Below, piece by piece: positions 35,446 through 47,036 of a DNA stretch of 64,000 bases; position 1 is the stretch's first letter, and each line of letters opens with the position of its first letter. A program made the position numbers and the translations under genes. Source of the stretch: Thermothielavioides terrestris NRRL 8126 (taxonomy: Eukaryota; Ascomycota; Sordariomycetes; Sordariales; Chaetomiaceae); the NCBI RefSeq assembly GCF_000226115.1, contig NC_016459.1, positions 1,907,501 to 1,971,500 on the forward strand. Reading direction: 5' to 3'. The notes under the pieces are model-generated. The model ran no database searches and was not told the origin of the DNA. It worked only from the letters and a program-made list of their open reading frames with translations.

Positions 35446-35907
35446 TCATTAACCTAATTATTTTCTTCTTTTTTGTCACTAATCGACTAGTCTATATAGT
35501 GGCTTTGCCGATAGTAGTAGCTAGTTGAACTACCGCTTTCTTTATATAGCGACTTGACGAGGTCGATAGCGTTGGAAGTATTCTACCTTCGAACAACGGT
35601 TTAGTCGAAGAGCCTCAATCGCGTAGCGGTTCTACCGATAGCGATTACGATCTTTAGCTATCGATCGATCAGTCTATATAACGGCGATCACCGATAGCGT
35701 CGTCGATAGCAGTGGCTAATCAACTATCTAGTTCTTTTTATATAGCGGCGATAGCCGATAGCGATTAGAACGCCTTCTTCTTCTTTAGCCCTCCGACAAA
35801 CCTTTTAATAGGCCCTTATTGACTATCCTTAATCGACCTCAATTAGCTAATCAAACTAGTCAATGATACATCTATTCGACTTAACTTCTATAGTTTAAAC
35901 TAAGGTG
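35446..35907 (+). repeat. E1 leader with degenerate tandem units
   Basis: The leader before gag holds at least four related units with the core (tc)tatatagYGGCgat...CCGATAGCG. They lie at 35489-35530, 35536-35575, 35671-35730 and 35736-35775, some followed by agtggctaRt-caact. GC content is higher than in the surroundings. It may act in packaging or dimerisation of the RNA; this is a guess. Confidence 0.45.
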
Positions 35908-38250
35908 ATAGTTAAGATAGCCGATTACGGCTATAACACTCGTTTTTACGCCTCCTCGCCAGCTAAGCAACTCTCTAAGCACGACGCCACTATATCTAAG
36001 AAGATCGAAGAGACGTTATATACTCTGTATAAAGGCTTTATTCCTCTAGCTCTAGAGCTACCTACTCCTTAAAAGTATATTTATTGTAATATCGATATTA
36101 GCTAAGATGATTATAACGATATACAACTAGGCGATAAGCTATCCTTCGAAGACGCTTAGAGCGACCCTAAGGAAGCTAAAGATATTCTGAACCTCCTAGA
36201 GTATATTAAGGTTAGTACTAATCGGCCTTTTATCAAGTAGCTTAGCTAGACTGTTGGTGAATATACTACTTTGCTTAAGAGTATTGTTGCTATAGTTAAT
36301 CAACTTTAGGCCAATGTTGCTAAGATTCGACCTATATTTAATAGGTTAACGAACTTTTATAACCGCTTTAAAGACCTATCAAAGGTTATAGGTCAACTTT
36401 AGGTAGCTACTGCTCAGACTAGCGAGGTCGTCCAATAGGTCTAGCATTAAGAAGAGCTTCTTATATAGTATATATATAATATAGATAATCGGCTAAGCAA
36501 AATCGATAACGCTATCGCTTAGTTGGCTACTAAGAACTTGTTGGCTAATCCTAGGCTAGCTAAGGAGCCTCTGCTAGCTGCTCCTATATCGACTATAGAG
36601 CCTTAGCTATATACCCCTTCGATTTGGAGCCGCTACTTAGTAGCAATGGTAGCCTCTTTGATAGAGAGCCTCTACGCGCCTCCCCTAGTCTAGCCCGCTC
36701 AACCTCGTATATAGACCGCCTTTCCTATTCTCCTAGAGGGCGTCGACATCGGTGTGGCTTACAACCTAGCTATAGGTACACCGCTAGTGCGCTAGGCCTA
36801 TATTCTATACCTTAACAATTCGCGCCTAGGTGGCTAGCACTAGGCCGAGTCGCCTTTGAGCGACCCTCCTTAGGGTGGGCCGCCTTAGGGTAGCCAACGC
36901 TGGGCTATATCACTTCTTAGGCGGCCCCCTAGCGCTAGTGGCTATGATCTGAACGACCTAAGCGACCTAGACGATAGCGATGGGGGGCGCCGTCTAAACG
37001 GCCGTTTGAACAATAACCGCTTACCTTTCCTACCTCCTTCGAACTATAGCTACTAGGAGTACTCTTATAATATTGTAGGTATTAGAGGTAGCCGATCTAT
37101 CTCTACCTTTAAGATTAAGCGTAATGACATTAGTATTTTCAATCCTAGTTACAAGGACCCTAACGATATAGGTATCGTTATAAATAGTAAGAACGTGATT
37201 TTTACTGATATCTATTGCTTTATCTAGCGTTTATCAACTTTTTTAGAGGACTCTAACACTGGCTACGACGTAGCCTAGCAGATCTTGTACCTCCTGCCTA
37301 TAGTTCTCGCTAGCTAAGCCCTCCTCTAGTGGAATAGCGAGGTCATTGTATAGGAGTATGCGCAATAGTGTTAAGCAGGCCTTTATATAGTCTTTGATTA
37401 GTTGGTAAAGCGTTTTACAATAGATCGCTAAGTAGCTATCGACAAGTTTAACTGAGGATAGTTAACTATTAGGTATATTATAGAGAACTCTAACGCTTTG
37501 ATAAACTTCTTTTAGAAGAAGTTGCGTTTTATATATATAGTAGGCTAGATTAATTATAATAATTCCAACTAGTACAACGCTATAGGTACTATCTATAACC
37601 GTTTAGATTCAACTATTATATCTTTTCTTCTACAACCTAAGACGAAGTACACTTTGGTACACTATATACGTAAGATTATAGAAGTGTAGCCTACGCTTGT
37701 TACTATAGCTTACGACAAGTTCCTAGAGTTGAAGAAGTCTTCGTTTACTAGTAAGTCTACTACTTTTGGCAATACTAAGTCTAATAAGAAGCTCTCTAGA
37801 TATATTGATCGCTATAGCGACGACCGTTAGAACTACGACGATAACCGCTATAACCGAGATTGCGATTAAAGCGGTAAACACTGTTTAAATAACTGCGATT
37901 CTAAGTGTAACGATCGAGCCTAAGACTAAGTATATTTTATCGACGACGCCAATTCGAAGACGTTATTCGATTTAGAAGCCGATGACGAAGCTAAGGCTAA
38001 TTACGAGTTATCTATTTCTAATAGTACCGACAAATTAGATATCGTCTATATAGCTTACGATTTAAAGCTAATCTATTATAAGTGCTATTAGACCTTTAAT
38101 ATAGTTCTTGCTACTAACGTATATATCTATACCTATAGCAAGATAATTGTTCCTAAGAGTGTTCGCTACTATCGAGCTAATTAGGCTAACCTAGGCCATT
38201 GAACTTGTAGATATTACGATACCTTGTTCGATTCCTAGAACTAGCTTTTC
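35908..38250 (+). pseudogene. E1 gag part of a fused gag-pol frame (degenerate)
   Basis: Start set at ATA 35908, which would be ATG before RIP (MVKIADYG-like). Earlier codons in frame belong to the leader. The frame (frame 1) continues without shift into pol. The N-terminal part is helical. A Pro/Gly/Ser-rich, GC-rich segment spans about 36600-36950. The capsid-like core is about 37080-37750 (RLSTFLEDSN, QQILYLLP). A Cys/His cluster follows at about 37858-37905 (CDQSGKHCLNNCDSKC), a likely nucleocapsid zinc-binding site. Stops are TAG/TAA at Gln positions and occasional TGA. Confidence 0.72.
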
Positions 38251-41200
38251 AAGTACCTAAAAGCCTGTTTAGTAGCTACTTCCAGCACTATCAAGTGCTT
38301 AGAGTGTGTTATCGTTGCCGCTAAAGACGCCTTAGAGGACGATATCCTGTTTGCTAAAGGCTTTGGTCTAGCTGTGGACTTCGCTACCGACCTAGAGGTG
38401 CGAGAGGCCTTTAAAGTGGCCGACCTAAGTATCGATAGCCTATATAGCGCTTATATCTATTTATATATCAAGGTCTATGCTTAGCCCGACTATAAAGACC
38501 TAGAAGTTTGCCTTGATCTAGGTGCTAGCTGTTTAATTGTCGACAAGACCTTTTTAAGTACCTTTGAATACTCGATTGAGCGTTGTAATAGCCAAATTTA
38601 TAATATTGGAAAGACCTTGCCTACCTAGTAGGCGACCTTCGTCATTTACTTACTAGGCGTCACTACTACTGGCCTAGTACTCCTCAAGTTTACTTAGTCC
38701 GCCTAGGTAGTAGATAAATTGCCTACTAACCTTTTGTTAGGAGCCGACTTCCTAGATCTATATTAGGCCTCTATCAATTATAGTACGAAGATTGCTAGCC
38801 TATATAGTATCTTAGGAGAATTTAATATATTATTTGCTATATATACCTAGACGTTCCTCTATATATATAAGGTTAAGACTACGTATACCGTTATCTTATA
38901 GTCCGAGCAAGAAGCGTTTATCGCTATAGAATATAAGCCTCTTTCGATAGACTAGTCTATAATATTCAACGTTCACTATCCTACTACACTGAACGCCGTT
39001 GTCAATGCTAAGACCCCTAAGGTAGTAGCTCTTAAAAACCTGACTAAGGGAGTTCTTACTATTCTAAAGCGCTACCCTATTGGCTAGATCGAGGATATTG
39101 ACGATAGTAGTTATATCGCTTGTTCCTAGGAGATAGCCTTTATAGTATTGACTGTGGCGACCGCCTTAATAGCGATATCTATCGCTATAAACCGTGGTTC
39201 AGTTTAAACCGCTGTTTAGTACGCTAGCCCTAGTGTATCAACTATATTTGATATATGTAGCCTAGTTCGTACTGTTCTAGGAGACTCTGTGCAACTTGCA
39301 AGCGATGTTTTGTCCTAGACCCTAGCATCTTTGTAAGATTTGCTAGAGCTATCGACGCCTTATAGCGACGTAGTGTATTAGCTAGCTACTTTATCCGAAT
39401 CTGGACCTGTATTATACCAATTAGTGTACTTACTAGGCTAGCCTGCCTAGCTAGTATTATACTAATCGATCTAGGATCCTAGCATTGACGGTTATACCAA
39501 TGGGTGTAATCCAAGCCTTGAGCCTGTGTGCCTAGATTCTATTAACGGGTATAATACGTCTTCTGTGCTAGAGGCGGATAGTTATACCAATGGGTGTAAT
39601 CCTAGTCTCGAATTGCCTCCTAATGACTGTAAGCTAGTGGTACTAGAGAAGTATTCGACTCTAGGCCTTAAGATACCTACCAATTTACTAGAGATACTCA
39701 CTTTAGAGGGCGTATACGTATATACCTAAGATCGTGAGCTAGCCTAGCGATTTATTGATATCATTAAGTGTTATCCCCGCCTATAGAAGGATGAGGGCTA
39801 AGTTGTCTAAGACGAAGAGGATATAATGTAAGTACCTCTTGTAGAAGGCTAGTAGTATTAGAAGATTCGTATCCGCTAATACCCTCTGAGCGTTTGCGAT
39901 TACAAAGTTCTCAATACTACCTTTGACGAACTATATCGATAAAAGCACTTTGAGTAGGCTACAAAGGCTACTCCTTTTGTATACCTAGTTTTCGTTGTTT
40001 AGCGTACCTTTTGTAGTAAAATCAAAGGCTACGTAGCTATCGATTTATATACTCTCAACAAGGTTATAGTACTCAACAACTACCCTTTGCCTTTGCAATT
40101 GGACATTATTATATACTTACGAGGCAAGAAGTTTATTATTACGATCGATGCTATATCCTTCTTCTACTAATTCGATATATATCCTCTACATTGCGACCGC
40201 TTTACTCTAATTAGCCTTTGCGGATTAGAATAGCCGAAAGTATACCTAATAAGCTACTATAATACCCCTACGTATATCTAGCGCTTTATAGATTAGTTGC
40301 TTCGCCCTTATACCTCTTTCGCCTATATATTTATCGACGACATTATTACCTTTAGCGACATTGCAGATAAGTACGCTAAGTATCTAGAAACTATATTTAG
40401 CTTATTCGAGAAAAGGAATATCTCTATTACGCTAGCTAAGTTATATATCGTATACCTTAGTATAGAGCTGCTTAGTTTCTACGTCGATAGATTTGGACTA
40501 ACTAATATAGAGCACTGTGTCGCCGCCTTTAGGAACCTCGCCTTTCCAAATAACCTAAAGGCTCTAGAGCAGTATATTAGTGTATTAGGATTTCTACGCT
40601 ATCTAATCCTATACTATATATAGCTTATCGAGCCTCTCTAGAACTATAAGACTGCACTGCTTACAAAAGGCTAAGCCACTAGCTAGGTACAAAATAGAAA
40701 CCCTAGCAAGCGCGCCGCCTATTGCGCTAAGACCTCCTTCGAACCTACGCCTACTAAGAAAGCCTCCTTCAAAGCTATTTAAAATACTATCTATAAGCTA
40801 GACCCAACTATCTTAGTCCACTTCGACCTTGACAAGACCCTCTTCTTATAGATCGATAGATGCCTAGAGCATAGCTTTAGCGTTATAGCGTTCTACCTTG
40901 CTAATAGTTACAAGTAGAAGCTTAGGGCTATTATTCTATCGACGTAGGTTTGGCCTATTATATTCCTAAGCTGATACTTTACTAAAGAAGAACTCTAGTA
41001 TAGACCTTCTAAATAAGAGGTCGCTTACTTTATTTAGGTAGTTAAGAAACTATATACTACGATCTACTCGTTATATAAGCCTATCGTCGTCCTTATAGAT
41101 TACGCCTCTATAAAAGGCATCGTCAACTAGACTATTTTAGATACGTCGTCTACTAAGTAAGCTAATCGTAGACTTATCAACGCCTTTATCTACCTCTTGT

Positions 41201-43113
41201 AATATAACTTAGAGATCTATCATCTTCTAGGCCGCTTAAATTTAGTGCCTAATACGCTTAGCTATCTAAAGGCTCTATAGGATGACCTAAACTATAAGAA
41301 CAATTCCGTCGACAACGACGTAGTCCTCGACAATATCTGGTTCGCCTTTATAGAAGCAAAGTTAGATAACGACCTTCAAACTCGCTTTACGGCTATATAT
41401 TCTTATAACGCCAAGTATATAGCTATTATTAACGATCTTACTATCGAATTAGCCACTGAGGGCAGTGGCAAGGTTTTCTCTTAGCCTAGCCTCCTATTTA
41501 TCCTCGTAGATAGTCTTCTCTATAATATTCGACTAGATAGATTGCGTTTACTCTATATGCCTTACGATATAATTTAGACTATCTTAGAAGCTACCTACGA
41601 TAAGAAGCACTACTTTAGTACTAAGCGAATATTATACAACTTACAAGGTATATCGATAGCCTATAAAACCTATAACGTTAAAAAGTATATTAAACTATAT
41701 TCGAAGTACTAAGTCAATGCAATAGATCGTCGCCTTGAACTAGGCAACTATCAACTAATTCGACTATCCGATACTTTGCTAATGTACGTTATCGCTATCG
41801 ATTTTATTCTAGGCCTATCGAAGGTCCTAGCTACTAGTTCGCCCTAGTAGCTCCTAAACTATAACCACTTTGATAGCTTGCTTATAGTATTTTATAAGTC
41901 ATTCAAGTATATCTTCTTTATTCTTGGCAATTCTAACTATTCGGCTTAGGAATAGGGGTATATTCTAATTTACCAATTGCTTCTAAGCAACTAGGGTATA
42001 CCTACTACGATTATCTCCAACTATAATTATAAGTTTACTTCCGACCTTTGGCAAAGCGTTTAGAAGGCTCTAGGTACCAAGTTGCTAATGACAATATCTT
42101 ACTACCTATAAGTAGATAGCCTTTTAGAGTATAAGAACTAAACTATAGAAATTGCAATCCGCTTTTATATATTTAAGCGACCTAAAGGCAATTAGCTAGA
42201 TATTATCGTACCTCTACAATAGTACCTTAACAACGTTTATACTAAAGCTATTAAATCCTCGCTTTATAAGTAGCTTTTTAGCTTTAAGCTTCCTAGACCT
42301 TTAGAAGCTTTTACTAACTAGGCCGCTACTAAGCTAGCTATTATCCCAGCTCTACGAGATGCTCTACGTTAGGATATTCAATTGAGTATAGACTTCGCTA
42401 TAGTATATACCAAGCGCTATTACAATAGTAAATACTATAACATTGAGTTCAATATAGGCGATAAGGTTTATTTACGCTTATACTATAGTTACTATCTCCT
42501 AGGCAACCTGTCCTAGAAGTATTTGTAATAGCGCACTAGGCCTTTTCTAATCAAGTGTTGTATTAGGCGCCTAGCTTACGAACTAGATCTCCTAGCTAAT
42601 ATAGGTATCTACCTAGTCATTTCTATTGTTTACCTTCGCCTAGCTCCTTAGGAGGAAGATCTATTTAGCTATAATACGCTACCTCCTAGCCTAATTGTCG
42701 ACTCTTAATTAGACTGCTCCTCTAATAACAACGAATTAGGTAAAGAATATAAGGTCGATATAATCCTTGACTATAAGGTTATATATAAAGGCCTTAAATA
42801 CCTAATCAAATGGACTAGCTATAGCTAGGAAAAGAGCGTTTAGAAGACTATATATAAGCTATACTATATATAGCGCCTAATTAACGAATACTAGGCTCGC
42901 AAAGGCGATTATCCGGATCGCCTAGTCTCTTAAGAAGAGCCTCCTATACCTGATTAGGTACTTTAACTAGCCTATAAGCGTAGCCAGCCTCGTAAGAACC
43001 CTATTCCCGCTAGCGATAACAAGATATAGAAGAAGTTAGTTGATCGCTATCCGGATTAATCTAGCATAGCGTTTCTAGCCCTACGTTGTAGTACTCGATT
43101 AAAGGGTATTTGA
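38251..43113 (+). pseudogene. E1 pol: protease, reverse transcriptase, RNase H, integrase, chromodomain (degenerate)
   Basis: In the same frame as gag. Protease VCLDLGASCLIVD at about 38505-38545 with LLLGADFL near 38725. A linker with repeated palindromes (39411-39602) encodes a twice-repeated SYTNGCNPSLE-type peptide. In the reverse transcriptase, FIDDI at about 40330-40345 has both catalytic Asp intact; 40297-40623 is open for 108 codons. RNase H is about 40800-41230. Integrase shows a His/Cys remnant near 41610-41710, VIAIDFILGLSK near 41788 and the Glu region near 42095-42160. A chromodomain at 42745-42900 has GLKYLIKWTSYSQEKS. It ends at TGA 43111-43113. Non-functional because of stops. 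Confidence 0.83.
39411..39602 (+). repeat. Five copies of an 18-bp palindrome in the E1 protease-RT linker
   Basis: Related sites are at 39411-39429, 39456-39470, 39491-39512, 39541-39556 and 39581-39602, consensus near TTATACCAATTGGTATAA. The third and fifth share 22 identical bases 90 bp apart. The sites fall in two different reading frames: the first two encode Leu-Tyr-Gln, the third and fifth Tyr-Thr-Asn. The conservation therefore looks like DNA rather than protein. Confidence 0.6.
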
Positions 43114-43179
43114 CAATACGGAGGATCTAGATAGGTAAGGCAATAAGGGCATTGCCGTTTTTTCCTATAGGCCTAGACT
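43114..43179 (+). promoter_or_regulatory. E1 3' untranslated hairpin before the 3' LTR
   Basis: GGCAAT-AAGGGC-ATTGCC (43139-43156) is a perfect 6-bp stem with a 6-base loop just before the pyrimidine run and the 3' LTR. In E2 the same spot (56948-56965) keeps the stem with one change. The typical purine tract is weak here. Confidence 0.5.
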
Positions 43180-43429
43180 TAATATAAGGCAAGAGGAACA
43201 AGGGGGTTATATAACCTATATGTCTGTGTATATAGATTAGATAAGGGTGCTTTGCGCTCTATGTTGTAGACTTTGCAACGCTAGGCCCATTCGGGCAGGC
43301 GGTGTGCGTACATGTGTTCTGCCCTGTAGACATATATTCCTTAGCGCACTACCGCCTAGATCTTCGATCTACTACTATTATAAATCTACATCTTGTTATT
43401 CTACGCATCTATAGCACTTCTCTGTATCA
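43180..43429 (+). repeat. Family-E 3' LTR of E1
   Basis: 250 bp, starting taatataagg (from TGATATAGGG) and ending tctctgtatca. It carries more C-to-T and G-to-A changes than the 5' LTR and is followed by TTGAT. Confidence 0.9.
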
Positions 43430-43434
43430 TTGAT

Positions 43435-43773
43435 CTTCGATTAACGAAGACTTTAAGTCTAAGGAGAGAGAGCAAAACTATTAATATATAGGTGGAAAAT
43501 CCGTGCCTAAATACCTTAGGTTATATATATAGACAATTTGCAGTAGGGCTACAATTTGTAGTAGAGCTATAAATGTTTATATACTATAGGGTAAGACGTA
43601 GTTCGCTTTATTAGTGCGTTTTTTCTTATTAGTAAGTCAACCCCTCCTTCCTAATCTAGAAGTCGACTCGAATCTTATAAATCTATTAACTTAGGAAGTT
43701 ATATAAGTGTATAGTTATGTAATAAGCTTATGCGCAAGTTATATAATAGGGGTTAGTGTGCTATGCTATTATA
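43435..43773 (-). repeat. Family-A 3' LTR of A-III, remaining part
   Basis: Continues 35125-35173 after removal of E1 and its duplicate. It ends tgctattata, a mutated TGCCGTTACA. Total length 388 bp, against 386 in other copies. Confidence 0.82.
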
Positions 43774-44437
43774 TTATCCCTCTTTCGAAAAAACGTTATA
43801 CCCCTATAATAGGATACATTGTAGTCCTCTACTAGCTTTTAGCTTTCTTATCTAGATATATAAGAGGAAGTTGACATTGGCTTATAAGCCTATTTATTAT
43901 AAAGTCTACTTAATTAGAAGACGGAAAAAGCGGTTTTCTACCCTATAGCCTACTAGCCTATATAAAGCATTGTATCTAGTCTAGTAGGTATATAAGGGAG
44001 TATTATACGACCTTAGATATAGGTTTATATACGTGTACAACGTTGTCTAGATTAAGTTGGATTACGTTGGCCCTTAGGTATTAGCAGGTTATTATCTAAG
44101 TAATTGTTATCAAAGTAATCCTCTTTATAAGCCTTTAGCTACTATAGCAATTGGTATAGTAGTCTAGCTATATAGGGAAATGCTTTGTAGAACTCCTAAA
44201 GGCGGTATAGTATATTCTTAAAATTAGTAGCATTGTACTATTCTAGGTCTTCGCTTTAACTAATCTATTTAGTATAGTACTAGAGTTTCCTTTTAAATAT
44301 CTAGGAGGTAAAAATCTTTTCGACTTACTATTCCAACTTACTATCTACTTTAATTAGCGGCTTAGGCTAGAGTTCCTAACCTAGTAATAGGTTATCTAAT
44401 ACTTTCTAGAGTCGATCTAGAGTAAACACTAGGTATA
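43774..44437 (-). pseudogene. Gypsy A-III pol, chromodomain end (degenerate)
   Basis: Begins ttatccctctttcgaaaaaacg, the reverse of the polypurine tract and the Phe-Phe-Glu end of family-A pol, and runs colinear with 47037-47700 of A-IV. It covers the pol tail and the chromodomain region, then is cut by the second LINE at 44438. Confidence 0.75.
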
Positions 44438-46173
44438 TTATTATTATTAATCTTACTCCGAAAAGGCACTTAGTGCCTTGCCACTGAGGGTAAGCGGTCC
44501 CTCCACCTCTATATACACTACTTATATATAGCGCCCGCGCTACGTTCCTGCTATATAGGGCGAGCCTCCTCGACTTTCCTTTTCTAACTTGCTAGAACTC
44601 ACCTTTCTAGCCTAGTAGCGACAGAGATATAGCGGCCTATATAGCTCGTTGTATACTACTTACTTACGTAGTGCGCCTCTAGCGTAAGCGCCTTAGTCGC
44701 TAAGCGCGTAATATACGTGGGGAGAGTAGCTAGAGGCTGACTTTCCTACGCCTCTTTTTCCTTTTATAGCCCTTGCCTATATCACTGTTCTTATAGTCAT
44801 TCGCTAGAGGCTCCTCTACCGCGTTGCCCTAGCTATTATACATTAACTATATATTTGTAGAGCCTTCTACTACTCCCCTATATCTTACCTCGCCCTCGAC
44901 GTTCAGTTTAAGCGCTAGCTAGTACTGCTATCGGCGCCTAGTATATATTAGCTATCCTATAAACGCCTAAGCGCCTCTCCTACTCCTAAATAGCGTAAGT
45001 AACGTATATTAGTCCTAGACACTAAGCCTTCCTACTATAATCGCTAGGTCCTTATAGTATATTGCGAAGTAGACAACGGTCTTAGGCACCTCGCTATAGC
45101 AGCAAAGTAATATAGACGTATCTAGTACACCTTTCTAGAATAGGAACTGCCTTAAGCTAATAGCTCCTATATATACCTATATAAGGAGAGAGCTCTATAC
45201 TTTGCTAAGGTCTTTATACACCTATAGTATCTAGGCAAGGGCCTCTAAGCTATATAGGTTAGCTACTTCCCTATAGCGCGCCCTCTCTAGCTCCCTAGCG
45301 TCTATATAGTATATCTATAGCTCTCTATATACCTTCTACTCCTCTACTATAACTATATCTATATTAGTGTAAAGCTAAGGCTCCTAGGGCCTCTATCTAT
45401 CGTCTTCGCTACTCTCGTTCTATACCTCTTCTATTACTATAAGACGGTATAAGAGGAGCTATTCCTTAGCCTATACTTACCTCTATTTTATAAGAGAATC
45501 CCCTATAGCTAGCCTTGTCTCTAGGGCGCAACGTATATAGCGCCTCCTCTTTAGCCTCGACACTACCTTCGTATATATATTATATAGGAGCTATATAAGC
45601 CCTATCTTCTAGAGCCTTTGCTTAGTATACGCTACCTAGCGGTTAAGGTATAGATCGATAGAGGGTACCTAGGTCTTACTCTTAAGATTGTAGACCGATA
45701 TAGCCTTATATACGCCTACGACTACCTAAAGGTAGCCTAACTACGTTATACTAAAGCTATATACAATCCTATATAAGGTCCTTTCAACCAATGTTGGAAT
45801 ATACTATACTACTGCTCTATATAAAAGGACACTCCTAATAACCTTTATATAGATCTCCTAAGCTTATACAATATATACCCTATACATTTTCGCTATAAGC
45901 CTTATAAAGGTGAACTTCTATATAGCTATCTTCGCCTCTACCGTCTTCTTATACGCTTTGAAGGAGAGCTTACGATCTAGCTATACACCTAAGAACCTCG
46001 CTAATTCCACTAGGACGAGCCCTAGTTAACCTTTACCTAAGATATTAACGACCTCTATATATAGCTACTACACTCTTATAAAGTAGATAAGCTTGCTTTT
46101 TATAAGCTTAAACTATATACCTCGCTCTACTATCTATTTCTTATATTCGGTAAACCCCTTTTCTAGTATATAG
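44438..46173 (-). mobile_element. Tad1-like LINE, second copy (3' part visible)
   Basis: Same family as the LINE at 1441. It starts with a short TTA-repeat tail and matches 1441-3190 in order, with transitions and small indels. It reaches into the reverse transcriptase gene, where family-D sequence begins at 46174. The rest of the LINE lies beyond the elements nested in it, outside the window. Coding is destroyed by RIP stops. Confidence 0.82.
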
Positions 46174-46650
46174 TGAAATAGTGTAAAACCTCTACACTAA
46201 CCTACCCTACTACACCCAGGACTAGGCGCGTAAGATAGCTCCTAAAGGAATGTAGTGTCCCTCTAGACGGATAAAGATAGTATATATCAAGTAGTAGGAA
46301 GGATGTCTTCTAAGAGGAACACATATAGCTTAGGTACGTCTAGTAGGATATAGTAGAAAGATAAGAGACAACAAGAATGTAGTTAGAGCTTAATAGCTCG
46401 AATGCTTATTGTCTAGACAAAGGTAAAACAACGAAAGGAGAGGCTTAATAGCCTTCCTAGAAGAAAGAGGACTATCAACATAGTATCAACGAACGTATAT
46501 TAACAACTGCTTAATATTTTACTTAATAACGAAGAAGATAGGCTTAGCCTACTTAAATATATATAATTAGAGGGCTAGACCCCCCTTAGCAACGAATATA
46601 ACGCACTGAAACGAATAGAAAAACTAGGTCCCTATATCTAGGTAGTCTAT
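46174..46650 (-). repeat. Family-D LTR of D3, main part
   Basis: Starts tgaaatagtgt. Interrupted after gtctat by A-IV; the last 12 bp (caccctaattca) follow at 53974-53985. More mutated than D1, similar to D2. Confidence 0.82.
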
Positions 46651-47036
46651 TGTCATGGCAAGGCAAAACAAGTGCTAGGTGACTCGTAGCTAAATTGATC
46701 CTCGATTGACGAAGACTTCAAGTCTGAGGAGAGAGAGGAAGACTATCAATATGTGGGTGGAAAACTATACTCAAATACCTTAGGTAGTGCGTATAGACAA
46801 TTTGTAGTAGGGCTGCAATTTGCAATAGGGCTACAAAGTCTATACACTACAAAGTAAGACGTAGTTCGCTTTATTAGCGCGTTTTTCCTTATTGGCAAGT
46901 CAACCCCTCCTTCCTAATCTAGAAGTCGACTCGAATCCTATAAATCTACTAACTCAGGAGGTTATATAAGTATATAGTCATGTAATAGGTCTATACACAA
47001 GTTATATAACGGTGGTTAGCGTGCTATACCGTTATA
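46651..47036 (-). repeat. Family-A 3' LTR of A-IV
   Basis: 386 bp, TGTCATGGCA at one end and taccgttata at the other. Partner of 53583-53968. It keeps more CpA/TpG than the 5' LTR. Confidence 0.9.

Larger units (their letters stand above)
35174..43429 (+). mobile_element. Ty3/gypsy chromovirus, family E, copy E1, full length with TSD TTGAT
   Basis: An 8256-bp element with 250-bp LTRs (35174-35423, 43180-43429; TGATA...TATCA ends) and TTGAT duplicated at 35169-35173 and 43430-43434. One gag-pol frame of 2402 codons fills it. The 5' LTR and parts of gag keep many CpA/TpG, making it one of the least mutated elements here. I count roughly 20-25 differences between its LTRs, all transitions. It sits in the 3' LTR of A-III. 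Confidence 0.93.
35125..44437 (-). mobile_element. Family-A copy A-III, visible 3' part, with E1 nested in its LTR
   Basis: A minus-strand A copy. Its 3' LTR (35125-35173 plus 43435-43773) is interrupted by E1. Internal pol sequence follows at 43774-44437 until the second LINE. The continuation is to the right of everything nested in it and is not in the window. An A element inserted in another A element shows repeated activity of this family. Confidence 0.8.

Noticed and set aside
35241..35528. Open frame of 95 codons, plus strand
   Set aside because: Lies across the E1 LTR and leader; non-coding by position and not kept in the other E LTRs.
36624..36815. Open frame of 63 codons in frame 3 of E1
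   Set aside because: The gag-pol frame is frame 1 and is continuous through this interval; this is an out-of-frame shadow in a GC-rich part.
39411..39602. CRISPR-like or satellite array
   Set aside because: Spacing of the palindromes is irregular, copies are degenerate and the context is a retrotransposon linker in a eukaryote.
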